Shown here piece by piece: positions 30,197-42,970 of a stretch of DNA of 64,000 nt. The first letter of the stretch is position 1, and each line of letters begins with the position of its first letter. This DNA comes from Symbiotaphrina buchneri (taxonomy: Eukaryota; Ascomycota; Symbiotaphrinales; Symbiotaphrinaceae): assembly GCA_001599915.1 (NCBI GenBank), contig BCIG01000019.1, positions 310,001-374,000 of the forward strand, in the 5' to 3' direction. Below the pieces are notes generated by a model. The model had not been told where the DNA came from. It saw only the letters and a program-made list of their open reading frames with translations, and did not search any database. The position numbers and the translations under genes were made by a program.

Positions 30197-32169
30197 ATGC
30201 TCTCATTACGCCTGCAAAGAGCTCGACCTGGCCTGAATATCCGCCATCACCTTTTTATTCTTCAATCCATTGACGCATCGCTCGCTGGGTCCTACTCCTA
30301 TCGCCGCTCCTTCCATACAGTCCCTGCGTACCCGTCTCTACCCCGACAGCCCGGCATGGCTATGGCTTCACAATTGGCAGACGACTTCTTGTCTTTTGTT
30401 AACGCATCCCCAACCCGTGAGTTGGCCGTATGAGTTACCTCCCCGGGCCGCCGTCGGGCTGACAGTAATATGTGCAGCTTTCCATGCAGTCGCCTCCGCC
30501 AAAAGTCGGCTGGTTGGAGCAGGGTTCAAGGAAATCAAGGTATTATTATGCTGCATATTCCGGGATCCGACCAAACTTATGTGGCATAATAGGAGCGTGA
30601 TGCGTGGTCTTCATCGTTGCAACCGGGCGGCAAATATTTCCTGACAAGAAACGGCTCCTCCATTGTCGCTTTTGCCGTCGGGAAGAAATGGGCTGTTAGT
30701 CCAAGTGTCCGGACTACCTCTTTCGAGCTCCTACTGATTTGCTTGTAGCCTGGAAATCCCGTAGCGATGATAGGTGCTCACACAGACTCTCCTGTCCTTC
30801 GCATCAAGCCTGTTAGCAAGAAGCAGAGCGATGGGTTTCTACAAGTTGGTGTTGAGACGTACGGCGGTGGACTCTGGCACACCTGTAATGCGAAACCAAG
30901 GCGTCAGAGGTGGGCTCCCTGCTGACATACGCTCCTAGGGTTTGACAGAGATTTGAGCATTGCGGGACGGGCCATGGTGAAGACGAATGATGGTCTATTC
31001 GTTCAAAAGCTAGTGAAAATCGACAAACCAAGTGAGCTTCATGGCGTGCTCTTACACCTCACACATTTGCTGACTCTTTCCTACAAGTCTTACGCATCCC
31101 TACGCTTGCAATCCACTTGGACCGTCAGGAGAATTTCCAATTCAACAAGGAGACGCAGCTTTTCCCCATTGCAGGTCTCGTGGCAGCGGAACTGAACAGA
31201 CTAGGCCAGAAGGGCGAGAAAAAAGAAGTCGAAACTTCTGAAGATAAAAAACTGGAGGGACCTTTCGAACCAATCAAGATACTTACGGAGCGCCATCATC
31301 CCTATATTGTGGAACTCATAGCTTCGGAAATTGGTCACGAGCCGTCTGAGATCGTTGATTTTGAGATGATCCTCTACGATACTCAAAAATCTTGCATCGG
31401 GGGGGTTAATGATGAATTGATCTTTTCTGCTCGCCTTGACAATCTCATGATGTCTTTCTGCAGCACCATTGGTCTCATCGAGTCCGTGTCATCGCCGTCA
31501 GCCCTCGAAACCGAGTCATGCATACGCCTAGTGGCGCTGTTCGACCATGAAGAGATTGGAAGTCAGACAGCACAGGGCGCCGACTCGAATCTTCTCCCCG
31601 CCATCATCCGCCGGTTGTCGGTGTTGCCGGCATCCGAATCCGGGTCAGACTCATCATATGAGAAAGTATTCGCATCAGATGGGGATCTGTCCACAGCCTA
31701 CGAGCAGACATTATCAACGTCTTTTCTCATCTCCGCAGACATGGCCCATTCCGTGCATCCTAACTACCCAGCCAAATATGAGTCTGACCACCGACCAGAA
31801 ATGAACAAAGGCACTGTGATCAAGATAAATGCCAACGCGCGGTACGCTACAAATTCCCCAGGCATAGTGTTGCTCCAAGAGGTTGCTCGTCGAGCCCGGG
31901 CACCTTCGGGGTCGGTCGTCAAGTCAGACTCTTCTGGGGTACCACTGCAACTCTTTGTTGTCCGAAATGATTCTTCCTGCGGCAGCACCATCGGGCCCAT
32001 GCTGTCTGCTGCGATGGGAGCGCGCACATTGGACCTCGGGAACCCTCAGCTGAGTATGCATAGTATAAGGGAGACGGCGGGCGTCTATGACGTGGAACAC
32101 GCTATCAAGCTGTTCGAGAGCTTCTTCGAGCACTTTTCGGCTTTGGAAGGGAGAATCCTCGTCGATTGA
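30197..32169 (+). CDS. APE4: Aspartyl aminopeptidase, family M18
   Basis: Zinc metallopeptidase that removes N-terminal acidic residues. Six exons, 30197-30416, 30478-30539, 30593-30694, 30749-30884, 30939-31031 and 31088-32169, encode 564 residues. Metal ligands and catalytic residues are visible: [41 protein letters not shown], and [18 protein letters not shown]. The end carries [18 protein letters not shown] and [13 protein letters not shown], as in the family. The first ~55 residues (from [14 protein letters not shown]) look like a mitochondrial or basic extension; the Met at [20 protein letters not shown] would give the normal cytosolic form. Both starts could be used. The symbol follows yeast cytosolic Ape4; vacuolar Ape1 is the alternative. 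Confidence 0.93.
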
Positions 32170-32671
32170 GTTGTATAGACCATGTATATTAGATTCACCA
32201 TAATACTACTCTCAGTGTCGTCTTCTTGGCTGAGTGCGGTCGGAAAACTTTGAAGTTAGAAGAACAGAACCTCTCCATGAGCAAACAAATGCCCCATAGT
32301 CACTATAATCAGTCAGTGGGCAGTTCTAAGTCGGATATTTAGACAAGATTCTATATCAATAATCCGCGCGGTACTACGGCCCAAGATAGCTATATGTCGA
32401 CGCTCTATCAGCCTTTCCTGAAGCATCAGATTGATGTTATGTAAGGTAGGCTACGAGCACTTCGAGTGGTTTGGTTTGGCTCGATCCGGTGGATCGACGT
32501 GCCGAGCCGATTAAAAAGTAAGGTGGTCCATCCCATGCCGCCAACCTTAATCATACATTACCCCTAGTCCTCCTCATTAAGAACCCCACCACCCCATACC
32601 TTGACATATGGTATCACGGCCCCGGTGAATCACATCGCTATTGTGGTATCCTACGAGGCCATACTCCCATC
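32170..32671. other. Spacer, aminopeptidase 3' end to PHO13 promoter
   Basis: No supported gene. A GTAAGGTAGG motif occurs near 32441 and GTAAGGTGG near 32517. Confidence 0.5.
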
Positions 32672-33886
32672 ATGGCTCCTGCCTCGCCTCGGTACCTTAC
32701 TGGGGATAAGAAAGGGATAAAAAATTTCATAGACAAGTTTGATGTACGCTTAAGCTTCCTAGAACCCGTCTCCCAACATGGAACCTGACGACATTTGTTC
32801 TCCAGGTGTTTCTATTCGACTGCGACGGTGTGTACTCACCGTGTCTGTCCATCCCGCTGAGATCGGCGCGCGGATGAAGGGGTGCAGTTTGCTGAGGAGG
32901 TACGAATTGCGCAGGCGTCCTATGGACCGGAGACCATCTATTCGAGGGCACAGCTGAAACACTCGCATATATCAGAAAGTTGGGTCAGCAATAATTCCAC
33001 AGCGTCGAAAGCTTGGAATTAGGCTAAGCGGGCATACCTACAGGGAAGCGAGTAATCTTCGTCACCAATAACAGCACAAAATCCAGGGCGGAGTACAAAA
33101 AGAAGTTTGACAGTATGGGCATACCTTGCGAAGTGGTCAGTGAGATCCCGGCTGCGGATTGACAATGTGGCCTCTCAGCTGAGTCAAATTGTGACGACAC
33201 AGGATGAAGTATTTGGGTCATCATACAGCGCTGCTGTGTACATATCACGGATCTTGAAGCTCTCTCCGCCCCATAACAAGACCTTCATTCTGGGGGAAGC
33301 TGGCATCGAGGCAGAGCTCCGCTCGGAGAATCTGCCTTTTGTAGGTGGAACAGATCCGGCATTCCGGCGCGATATCACTCCGGCGGACTATGCAGCCTTG
33401 GCATCTGGTGATCCCAAAGCGCTCGATCCTGATGTGGCAGTGGTGCTTTGCGGTTTAGACTTCCACATCAATTACCTCAAGCTTGCTACCGCCTTTCACT
33501 ACTTGCGGCGTGGGGCCCTATTTCTTGCCACCAATACCGACTCTACCCTGCCCTCCAATCATACCTTGTTCATAGGAGCGGGCGGCATCAGCGCTCCGTT
33601 GGTCAAAGCTTTGGGCAAGGAGCCGCTCGCTCTCGGCAAGCCGAGTCAGGCAATGATGGATGCCATTGAGGGGAAGTTTCACTTTGACCGAAGTCGAGCT
33701 TGCATGATTGGCGACCGACTTGATACCGATATCCGCTTTGGAATTGAGGGAGGACTTGGAGGTACACTAGCAGTGTTGACTGGTGTTTCCAAGAAAGAAG
33801 AATTCCTAGGGGAAGGGGCGCCCGTCGCTCCGGCAGCCTACGTGGACAAGCTTGGAGATCTTGCGCTGGCCGATGACGACCAATAG
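32672..33886 (+). CDS. PHO13: PHO13-like HAD phosphatase
   Basis: HAD-superfamily 4-nitrophenylphosphatase, in this family often a phosphoglycolate phosphatase that clears toxic side products. Five exons, 32672-32743, 32806-32827 (22 nt), 32915-32983, 33044-33135 and 33203-33886, encode 312 residues. The nucleophile motif VFLFDCDGVLWTGD is split over three exons: the short exon 2 holds VFLFDCD and one base of Gly. Motif II is FVTNNSTKSR, the catalytic Lys is in LGKPSQAMMD, and motif IV is MIGDRLDTDIRFG. The C2 cap domain lies between (about residues 100-210). Length matches yeast Pho13. Start is the Met before APASPRYLTGDKKG. Confidence 0.94.
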
Positions 33887-34209
33887 AATTAGATAGAGAA
33901 TAGAGTCCATATAGCCCTGAGCAGACAAGAGGAGTATTTGGACTGAACAGTTTCAAAGTTATAAATTTCTCGTCTTAAAGAAGTACGAGTCTTGAGCGTT
34001 TACACCTACAGACCTATCGCGCTATGTTCGGCAAGTGCCGTACTTTCCGGCTTTCCTCCCCTTATCGCGATAAGATTTTGGCATTTCCTAAACGCGACCC
34101 GCGTCCTTCTCTGCCTCTCGACGCGTCTCGAGCTCTCAGCTGACGAGCAACCCTGCGAAATCTCGAGTGCAACAGCAAGCAGCGATCGAAGGCATCGCTG
34201 TACAGCAGC
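33887..34209. promoter_or_regulatory. PRI2 promoter region with MCB-like sites
   Basis: This 323-bp spacer lies between PHO13 and PRI2 in the same direction. It holds the palindromic ACGCGT at 34121-34126 and AACGCGACCCGCGT starting near 34091, close to the PRI2 start codon. Confidence 0.6.
34121..34126. promoter_or_regulatory. ACGCGT (MCB) element upstream of PRI2
   Basis: Perfect ACGCGT 84 bp before the PRI2 ATG. This is the core bound by MBF-type (Mbp1/Swi6) factors at G1/S replication genes, which in yeasts include primase subunits. A six-base match occurs often by chance; location and gene type raise its value. Confidence 0.5.
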
Positions 34210-35805
34210 ATGATCCGACACGACTCTGCGCGCATAGCCCCGAAGAGGCGGACCGTGGTTGATCCTAAAAAGAGGCAATTCGCTGCTCCGGTCTTCAAAC
34301 AGCTCGACTATCCGCATCGGCTCAACTTCTACGACTCGCCCCCAACTGCGGAGATCACCCTCGAACAGTTCGAACAATGGGCAATAGACAGGCTGCGGAG
34401 TGCGTCCACTCCACCTTCAGCTGGCACTCACTAACATTGTGTAGTACTGGCCGAGTTGGAAGCGTGCTCTTTCCGCAATAAAACCCCAGCCGAAACGGCG
34501 GCCCATATGACGCCTCTCCTGGCTAAATACCTTCCGCTGTCTTCCAACTCTTCCTCCTCCTCAGAGCTTTTTTCCCAGCGACAGAAAGATCACTATTCCC
34601 ACTTTATTCTACGACTTGCCTTCTCTTCGACAGATGATTTGCGCCGCCGATTTGCGCGCGTCGAAACGGCCTTATTCAGGCTACGCTTCCAAAGCGACGA
34701 TGCAAGGGAAAGACAAGCATTTGTACAGAGCCTTAATTTCGACTGGGAAACCGTGGGTGACAAGGAGAAGCGTGAGCTGGACCAGGAGCTCATAGCTGCA
34801 ACCCCCGGTGTAAGAAGACTTGAAGATGAAACTTGGTTCAAGCTTGACTGGGAGAGGGTCCCCGAACTGGTCGAGAGCAGACGGGTGCTGCTAAGGAGAG
34901 GCAAAGCCTATGTCCCAGTTCGAGAGCAAATGAGTATGGTGATCGGAGAGTTTACAGCACGATTGGAGAAGGGGTTAGAGGTGCGATCAATTACTCCATC
35001 TCCTGGGATGATTGCTGACTTGGTGATATCGCAGCTGACTGCTCGTGCTCTCCCTCGGCTGGACGAGGATGACCGCCTTACACCCATACTGAACCATCTG
35101 TCAAAGAACTTCTCGACTCCAGACAGCGCCTATACGTCGGACAGTCCTCTTCCAGGGACTGCTATCACTGCCTCCTCCATTGATACACTCTCACAGCACT
35201 TTCCGCTGTGCATGCGGAATCTGCATATGACGTTACGAAAGAACAATCACCTCAAGCATTACGGGCGTTTACAATACACGCTCTTCCTCAAGGGCATCGG
35301 CCTAAGCTTGGAAGAGTGCATAACGTTCTGGCGAACCGGGTTCAAGAACATTACAGACGATCAGTTCAACAAAGAATATCGCTACAACGTCCGGCACGCT
35401 TACGGTGATGTCGGTGGTGATGCCAACCGTCGTGGCCGCGGTTACAGCCCGTATTCATGCCAGAAGATCCTTACCGAACATCCTCCGGGACCTGGGGAAG
35501 CGCATGGATGTCCTTACCGGCATTTCAGCATCGATAATTTAACAGGCTTGTTAGAGGCCACGGGAGTGAGGGATAGGGATGTGCTGAAGGGTGTACGGGA
35601 GGACGTGGAGAAGAAGCGATTCCATATCGCTTGTAACCGTGTCTTCGAGTACGCGCATAAGGTTGAGTTGAAGAAGGTGAAGGACGATGGCACATGGGGT
35701 CCGCAGGAACTGGACACTATCGTACACCCGAATACGTACTTCAAGCGTAGCTATCTGTTGAAGAATCTTGGGCGGGTCAGTAAAGACGAGGAGGTGGCGG
35801 CTTAG
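34210..35805 (+). CDS. PRI2: DNA primase large subunit
   Basis: Iron-sulfur subunit of the polymerase alpha-primase complex that starts DNA synthesis. Exons 34210-34399 and 34445-35805, joined over a 45-bp intron, encode 516 residues. The N-terminal helical domain starts MIRHDSARIAPKRR. The four expected cluster cysteines are in HFPLCMRNLH, YSPYSCQKIL, AHGCPYRHF and FHIACNRVF. Between them is the RNA/DNA-binding stretch RLQYTLFLKGIGLSLEECI and the FNKEYRYNVRHAYG helix. Length fits fungal PRI2. The C-terminal ~60 residues contain HPNTYFKRSY. An MCB-like element upstream suggests G1/S expression. Confidence 0.96.
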
Positions 35806-36121
35806 CAAGGGATTGCTGAGGCCGTGTCGGTGCATCAGGCGTTTCCGGCGATACGGGCTATTGTACTTCTGCTTTGTACTTGTACTTGGAAACGATGATC
35901 TGGAGCAGGCGCAAGGATGCTCAATAGTTAGGAGCGCAATGAGCAGTCTTTCCTGAGTAACGAACAGATATTCAAGACATAAGTGACCAGCGCACGTCTG
36001 GGTATCATCGTAGAGACACTCCGGATACAGATGCTGTAAAGGACCAAAAAAGCGCCGGCTAACGGCTCCCGATACACTGCGCATCATCACATAACCTTCT
36101 CTGAACCCAAGGACGGGTTAG
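35806..36121. other. Convergent PRI2-GPC1 spacer
   Basis: Short spacer of 316 bp holding both 3' ends. Nothing else seen. Confidence 0.5.
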
Positions 36122-37799
36122 CTATGTCTGAGCAAGCGTTCTCGCACGTGGCATCTCAGGGCTTGCTCCATCTCTGAAACTGGTCGTCGCACCCTTCCCC
36201 GACTCATTCTTAGCATCCAGCAACGGAATATTGTCGATGCTCGCACTGCGCTTGTAGTCCTTCGCGCCAGCTGTAACGTCGTCGATCCCACCAGCAGCTA
36301 GACCATCTTGCGGCGGTGAGCTGGGCGATGTCCCTGAATCGTCCAGCATCAGTGCGCCACTCTCGGGAGTGTTTTGCCACTTAGCGACTTCCTTCTTCAG
36401 CTGCTCGAGCTCCTTTTCCAACCGCTTGCCGAACACATCAATATAATAGTTGGCGCCGTTGTAGATGCTCCAGACAAAGACCGCGGTGAGGAACGCTGCG
36501 CTGGCCCACCGATACCAGAACCAAAGTGGGCATGGGACCATTGTGCAAAGAGCATAGAGATACTGGATCAGCATAAAGGCGGGCTCCTGCAGCGATTCAG
36601 GTAGAGATAGGACCATCCTACCGATCCAGGCTTTGGAATATGATCGCCGAAGCCATGTAAAGCTTGTTGGTCTACCCGCTGCAATCTTCTCCCGTCGGCG
36701 GACGGTGATCAGGAAATGGTACGACAACTGCCAGACAGCATATGGTACAGTAGCCCAGACCATCATCGCTGATAAGGAATAGTGTTCTCTGCTTGAGGGG
36801 TCGCTATATTTGATCGCGTATACAGCAGGGAACCTCTGCAGCTGCATCTCAGGGGTATAGAGATGAACAATCGTGTGCAGCGTGACTGGAGGCATAATGT
36901 GGATGAAAAGGCTGTCTGTATCAGCGCAGATCCCCACACACTCCCTCAGAGCTTACTTACCTTGTCACTTTGTCTAACGAATGGAAGACGAGCGAGTTCC
37001 TCCACATCGCTATGGCAACAGCGTTATTGCCATAAGCCAAGCAGTAAGTGCTGATGAACAACCTTTTCGATCGGGGGAACACGTATAGAGTGAGGAGACA
37101 CAGCAGGTTGACAAAGTAGCATAAGTCGGCCAAGAAGTAATGATAGCCTCTCTTATGGTAGGTGTAGAACCTGATCGGCATAAAATAGAGCAGCTGCACC
37201 GCGTACCAGATATGGAACCACTCCGGATAGGCCCCAATCAGGTAGCCGCTCACGAAAACGTTGAGCACGCCGGCAATGAACGAAATCTTCTCCCGTGTGG
37301 TGACAGTCTTTGTATCGTTCCACCGTTTTCCCATTCGGTCAACGCTGTCCTTCACGCGTTTTCGATACCTGTCCAGCTGCTCGTCGTTCGACGGCACCCG
37401 TCGCCGCCATTCTTCCACCACCCTGTCTTTTGCTTGAAGAGACTGTGATTTTATCTTTTCACGCTGCCGGCGAACACGCTCAGTCTGGGCCGTTATGGTG
37501 CTCTGAAACTTCTCCAACCGCTGGGGAAGGGCCAGGTTCTCCAAAAGATCAAACACGGTAAGTTTGTCCAACGGGGGGAACGCCTCCCAGTCCTCCTGGT
37601 ACGAGCTGCTTCCAGCGAAGGAGGAATTCCTAGACAGCGAGGGACGCATATCTGCATCATCCGATGTTGGTGAAGCCGTGTCAGAGTGCGCCGAACCGTT
37701 GGGAGCGTTGACGGAGATGGTGGGTGCCAGGTTGGCGGTGTCGAGAGCGGGTTCAGACCTGGCTTTGGGGTTGGTGGGAGTAATCAAAGGATCGGCCAT
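36122..37799 (-). CDS. GPC1: Glycerophosphocholine acyltransferase (DUF2838)
   Basis: Membrane acyltransferase that turns glycerophosphocholine into lyso-phosphatidylcholine in phospholipid remodelling, as yeast Gpc1. Exons 37799-36961 and 36911-36122 encode 542 residues; the join gives HSLDKVTSLFIHIMPPVTLH. The N-terminal ~130 residues are polar with a charged helix. At least seven hydrophobic segments follow, including ISFIAGVLNVFVSGYLIGAY, FLADLCYFVNLLCLLTLYVF, and AAFLTAVFVWSIYNGANYYI. The block HIMPPVTLHTIVHLY and HFLITVRRREKI are typical for the family. A coiled coil and a Ser-rich tail end it. The Met at 37799 is preferred over the one at 37823 (MVATLHDT), which adds eight unlikely residues. 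Confidence 0.92.
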
Positions 37800-38788
37800 G
37801 GTGTCGTGGAGGGTTGCGACCAACGCAAGGAGGGGTTCACGCCTTCACGTGCCAGCAACTCGCGCCTTGCTAACTGCAGAGCAGGACCAACATTATTAGC
37901 CTCAGGCTGTAGTGGGGACTGACGGTAGCCGGAGGGTCGAACGAGTCTAGTTGTATACTTTCCAACGATGATATTATTCCCACGGCCCTGGTGGACAAAT
38001 CGTCTGTCTGTCCGTTTCCGGGTTTCCCGCGCGCCAGATGTCGTCCCAGTCAGGTGGACAAAGTACTTTTGAGCTCGCGAATTTCTGGTGGAATTTAAAC
38101 TGGATGACCCAAACAAACCCACAGTTTCACCGAGTCGGCAGGCCTAGACTCTTCGTACAGGCACTCTGTACAGCTTGGTGGTTGTTTGTGGGGAGCAGTG
38201 GAGGATGCAAGGTTGGATGTCGTGCTTTCAATTCGGATGCTGGTTGGCCAAAAACCGGGATGCTAAACAGTACGATAAGATACCTGCTCCGTACCAAGCT
38301 ACGTAATATTATTGAGCCCTTGGAGCAAAGCAAAAAGCGTCACTGCATTCCCCAATGATAATAAACGCTACGGAGCACGAAGCGACATGTTCCGCAAGTC
38401 CTTCTGCACGCATTATGTAAGCGTCACGTGCCTACAACAAAGCGCATACAGCAAGTCGTTATCGTGGGGAAGCCAGAGAACACGAAACAAGCGACGCGCG
38501 CGCCGAGCTTCTTGCGCGAACTCTCTCGCAATACACCCGCTCACCAACTCCATCAACTTCGGTAATCTACATTCTGCAGGCTGAAGGATTTCTCTGCTGA
38601 GCTCCATCGCGGCAGACATAAGCTCGCAGAGGAGGGGAGGATCAGCCTGGGTCGTCGGCGCGTGACGAGATCATCCCGCCTTGCAATCCTCAAGGCCTGA
38701 CAGCTGCACATCTCACCGCACCACCGCCGCGAGCAGACCACCCTTCCGTGTCGGCGCGTTTGGAGCGTTGCCGCAGCAGGCAGTCGAA
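37800..38788. promoter_or_regulatory. Shared GPC1-SMC1 divergent promoter region
   Basis: Nearly 1 kb between outward-facing genes. GCGACGCGCGCGCCG near 38491-38505 is a GC-rich island with an imperfect MCB-like core (ACGCGC). I found no gene in it. Confidence 0.5.
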
Positions 38789-41700
38789 ATGGGGAAGCTC
38801 ATACGGCTTGAATTGTTTAGTACGGGTGATCCCACTGTAACATGTATGGTTTTCAATGGCTGACAAGCCGCAGACTTCAAGTCCTACAAGGGCCATCACA
38901 CACTTTTACTTGGAGACTCATACTTCACCTCAATCATAGGCCCCAATGGCTCTGGCAAATCCAATTCGTACGTGGTCAGCGCGCCCTTCGTGGGATTCGA
39001 CTGATATCATCTAGTATGGACGCAATATCATTTGTGCTTGGCATTAAGTCGTCGCATCTCCGCTCTTCTCATCTACGTGACCTAATATACCGTGGGCGTG
39101 TGCTGCGGACGTCTAAGATCAACGGGGATGGCTCCGCTACAGCCCCGGGCGCCAATGGTGAGACAAACGGTCACGCCGGGTCTGACGACGACGAAGCTGC
39201 CACCCAGCAGAGCCAGCCGGAGCGCAACGATCCCAAAAGCGCGTGGGTTATGGCTGTCTACGAGGATGATGCCGGAGACGAGCAGCATTGGAAGCGCACA
39301 ATCACCACTCAAGGAGTCAGCGAATACAGAATCAATGACAGAGTCGTGACAGCTCAGCAGTACAACAATGTCCTGGAGGCAGAGAATATTTTGATCAAAG
39401 CCCGCAACTTTTTAGTGTTCCAGGGCGATGTTGAGGCGATTGCAGCACAGTCCCCACGCGACTTAACGCGCTTGATTGAACAGATCTCTGGCAGCCTAGA
39501 ATATAAGGCCGAGTATGATCGACTCAAGGAAGCGGCAGAAGGGGCTGCAGAGCAACAGAACTACTATTTGAATCGGCGGCGCGGTATCAACACGGAGATA
39601 AAACAATACCAGGAACAGAAGAAGGAGGCGGACAGCTATATGAGAAAGGCGGAGGAGAGGGACCAGGCTATAGTGGCCCACGTGTTGTGGAAGCTTTTCC
39701 ATTTCCAACGCGTCATGGAGGAATCCAGTGCGGAAATTGAAAAGCATCAGGAAGAGTTGAAGGAGATGCGCCGCGAAGTCGAGAAGTACGAACGCAGTCT
39801 TGAAGACGCTAAGAAGGAACAGACCCGTGTCGGCAAGGACATGAACAAGTATGAAAGGGCGATCAAGAAGAAAGAAAAGGAAATCGAGGACAAGGAACAC
39901 AGCTTGATACCTATCCATGAGAAGATTGATCAGTCCAAGAAGAATCTCAGTAGAAGCGAGCACCGAGTAGCCGAAGTGCAGAAAGAGCGGGACAGCCAAG
40001 CCCACGCAGTTGAAAGGTTGAAAAAGGACCTCGCTGTTGTCGAAAAGGCGCAGAAAAAATGGGAAGATGATTGGAAGAAGGCTGCAAAGAAGGAAGGGCG
40101 TGCGCTTGATGAACGCGATCTCCAAGAGTATAATCGATTAAAGGAGGAAGTCCACAAGCGAACCTCTGCTGACCAGCTAAAAATTAACAATTTGACGAGG
40201 CAACTGAAAACGGATGAAGAGACGGTGGAAAGCTTGAAGAGCAAGGTGGACTCTTCGCAATGGCAGGCCCAGAAGTTAGATGCGGACATCAAAGAACTTG
40301 ATGAGCGTCGAGCTCAGCTCAACGACCGTATCAAGCAGACGCAGAAAGACATTGAGCAGAAAAAGAAGGAGCTCAACCATATCACTTCTGAGCGACTTCG
40401 CACCTCCCAGAAGCAGACTGAACTGGATGAGAAGCTCCATGAAGTGCTGAAAAAGCTCATCGAAGCCGATGACGGACGGAGACAGAGCGAGAAAGATCTC
40501 AGAGTCAGAGAGACTGTGGCTACCCTGAAACGGATGTTTCCTGGTGTCAAAGGTCGAATTAGCGAGCTATGCAAACCCAAGCAGAAGAAGTATGGTGACG
40601 CCGTCAGCACGGTGTTAGGACGACACTTCGACGCCGTCGTTGTAGACACAGAAAAGACGGCGAAAGATTGCATTCAGTATCTTCGAGAGCAGCGGTTGGG
40701 CCAAGCGACCTTCATCCCGTTGGACACCATCCAGGTGAAAGTCATCAATTCCAATCTCAAGGGCATCCACCGAGGCATGCGCTTGGCAATAGACACCATC
40801 GATTATGACACTGCTGTCGAACGGGCTATATCCTATGCTTGCGGCAACTCTATCGTCTGTGATGACTTGAAGATCGCGAGATACATATGTTATGAAAAGG
40901 GCGTGGAGGCGAAGGCGGTCACCCTGGACGGGACCGTCATTCACAAAGGAGGCCTCATGACTGGAGGTAGAGGCCCAACTCAGGCAAATGCAAGAAGGTG
41001 GGAAGACGCGGAGATTGAGAATTTGCGCAAGCTAGCAGATAAGCTTCGAGATCAGCTCGAAGCCCTTCCAAAAGGCAATCGGCGAGGATCCGCAGAGGAG
41101 ACGCTCCAGGGCGAGTTAACAGGCCTGGAACAACGTCTGACTTCTGCTGTAGAGGAACTGAAAGCATTGGACAGAAACATCGAGAGCAAGAAGAAGGAAT
41201 TGCAGTTCGCACAGAGTCAACTTGCTGAAGCCAAGCCTAAATACGATGCAAAGGCCAGTGAGTTGCAGGGTCTGCGAGACAATCTCCAAGAGTACCAGAC
41301 GGCTGTCAGTCAAGTTGAAGACGAAGTGTTTGTGCAATTCTGCCGTCGCCTTGGATATGAGGATATTCGAGCCTACGAGGGACAACAAGGCAGTTTGCAA
41401 CAAGAGGCTACGCAAAAGAAGCTTGAATTTACTCGACAAAGAAGCAAGTTGGAGAATCAGCTCAGCTTTGAGAGTCAACGACTTAAGGCTACTGAGGATC
41501 GCATCAAGAGTCTGGAGGATAACGGCGAGAAGGACAGAACTATGTTGGCGGACCTGGAAACGGAACGTGATACCATCCAGCATGGGCTAGATATGCTCAA
41601 CGCCGAGTTAGAGGAACTGAGCGTACAGCTTGAAGAGCAGAAGGAAAGGTACAACCAAAGGACCGAGGCGGTCGCTAATGCTAGGAAGGAGTTGCAGAAG

Positions 41701-42806
41701 CGCAGCAAGAATTCTGAAGGGACGACTAGAGCCATAACCGCACTGGAAGCAGAAGTCCAGCGTAATGCAGCTGGGAAGTACGCATTACTGCGGCGCTGCA
41801 AACTTGAAGAAATCAAGATACCTCTAGCTGAAGGATCAGAAAGTCTCGACAAGTTACCAATCGATGATATCCTCGGAAATGATCCCGACGCTATGGAAGT
41901 TGACGAAGATCCTGATTCGAGTCAGATACCTCGACAGGCTATACAAGACTACGGCATTGAGGTAGATTTCGACGAGTTGGACGAAGACTTGAAAGACGTA
42001 CGGAACTCCTTTGTACCCCAAGTGTTGCCCAAGCTAACCCGAGGCTATAGGACCCCTCGGACAAGATGGAGGAGGAGCTGCAAGAAAAGATTGCAACAAT
42101 CTCTGCTGAGCTCGAGAAGATGGCTCCCAACATGCGCGCAGGCGAGCGCTTGGAGACTGTAGAAGGCCGCCTACATGCGACAGACAAGGAATTTGATGAC
42201 GCCCACAAGCGGGCCAAGGAAGCCAAAGAGGATTTCCAGGAAGTCAAGGACCGACGCTTCGAGCTGTTCAATAAGGCATTCACCCACATTTCTGAACAGA
42301 TAGGTCCTGTCTACAAGGATCTGACTCGGACGGCCAATTTCCCTCTCGGCGGCCAGGCGTATCTCGACATCGAAGACTCTGACGAGCCATATCTTTCTGG
42401 AATTCGATACCATGCGATGCCCCCGCTGAAGCGCTTCCGCGACATGGAGCACCTGTCAGGTGGCGAGAAGACCATGGCGGCTTTGGCGTTGCTGTTTGCC
42501 GTGCATTCATATCAACCCTCGCCCTTCTTCGTGCTGGACGAGATCGACGCGGCGCTTGACAACGCAAACGTGGCTAAGATTGCCAAGTACATCCAGGACC
42601 ACGCTGGCCCTGGCATGCAATTCGTCGTCATCTCGCTCAAGACTGGCTTGTTCCAGTGCAGCGAGAGCTTGGTCGGTATCTACAGGGACCAAGCCGTCAA
42701 TTCTTCCAAGGCGCTCACGCTTGATGTAAGCATTTACCACCCATATTCCCAAATGGTCCGAGCAAGACCATGGCTGACTCAGTTACAGCTCCGGAAGTAT
42801 GTGTAA
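38789..42806 (+). CDS. SMC1: Cohesin subunit SMC1
   Basis: Core ATPase of cohesin, holding sister chromatids together. Five exons, 38789-38819, 38874-38967, 39015-41997, 42051-42725 and 42789-42806 (18 nt), encode 1266 residues. The N-terminal head has MGKLIRLELFNFKSYKGHHT, then Walker A GPNGSGKSNSMDAISFVLG, which is assembled across intron 2. Two long coiled coils flank a hinge near residues 525-690 (TLKRMFPGVKGRISELCKPK, GGLMTGGRGP). The C-terminal head has LSGGEKTMAALALLFAVHSY (signature) and FFVLDEIDAALDNANVAKIA (Walker B). The 53-bp intron at 41998-42050 restores EDLKDDPSDKMEEEL. The last coding exon gives only LRKYV after the final intron. Confidence 0.97.
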
Positions 42807-42970
42807 GCACAGGATGGTGCAGACCATGGTCACGAGATTGCGGTTCACGATGTGGGACTTGAGCGTTGAAGTCCAAAACTCTTAAAATAGGTCACTAGCT
42901 TTAGACTATAGCTGTAACATGATTATCACTATTCTAATCATACAACGATGATGACCCTGCCAGCGAGAAA

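Noticed and set aside
39496-40125. Antisense frame of 209 residues, very Leu/Phe-rich, looking like a membrane protein
   Set aside because: It is the mirror of the Glu/Lys-rich SMC1 coiled coil; GAG/AAG codons read antisense as CTC/CTT.
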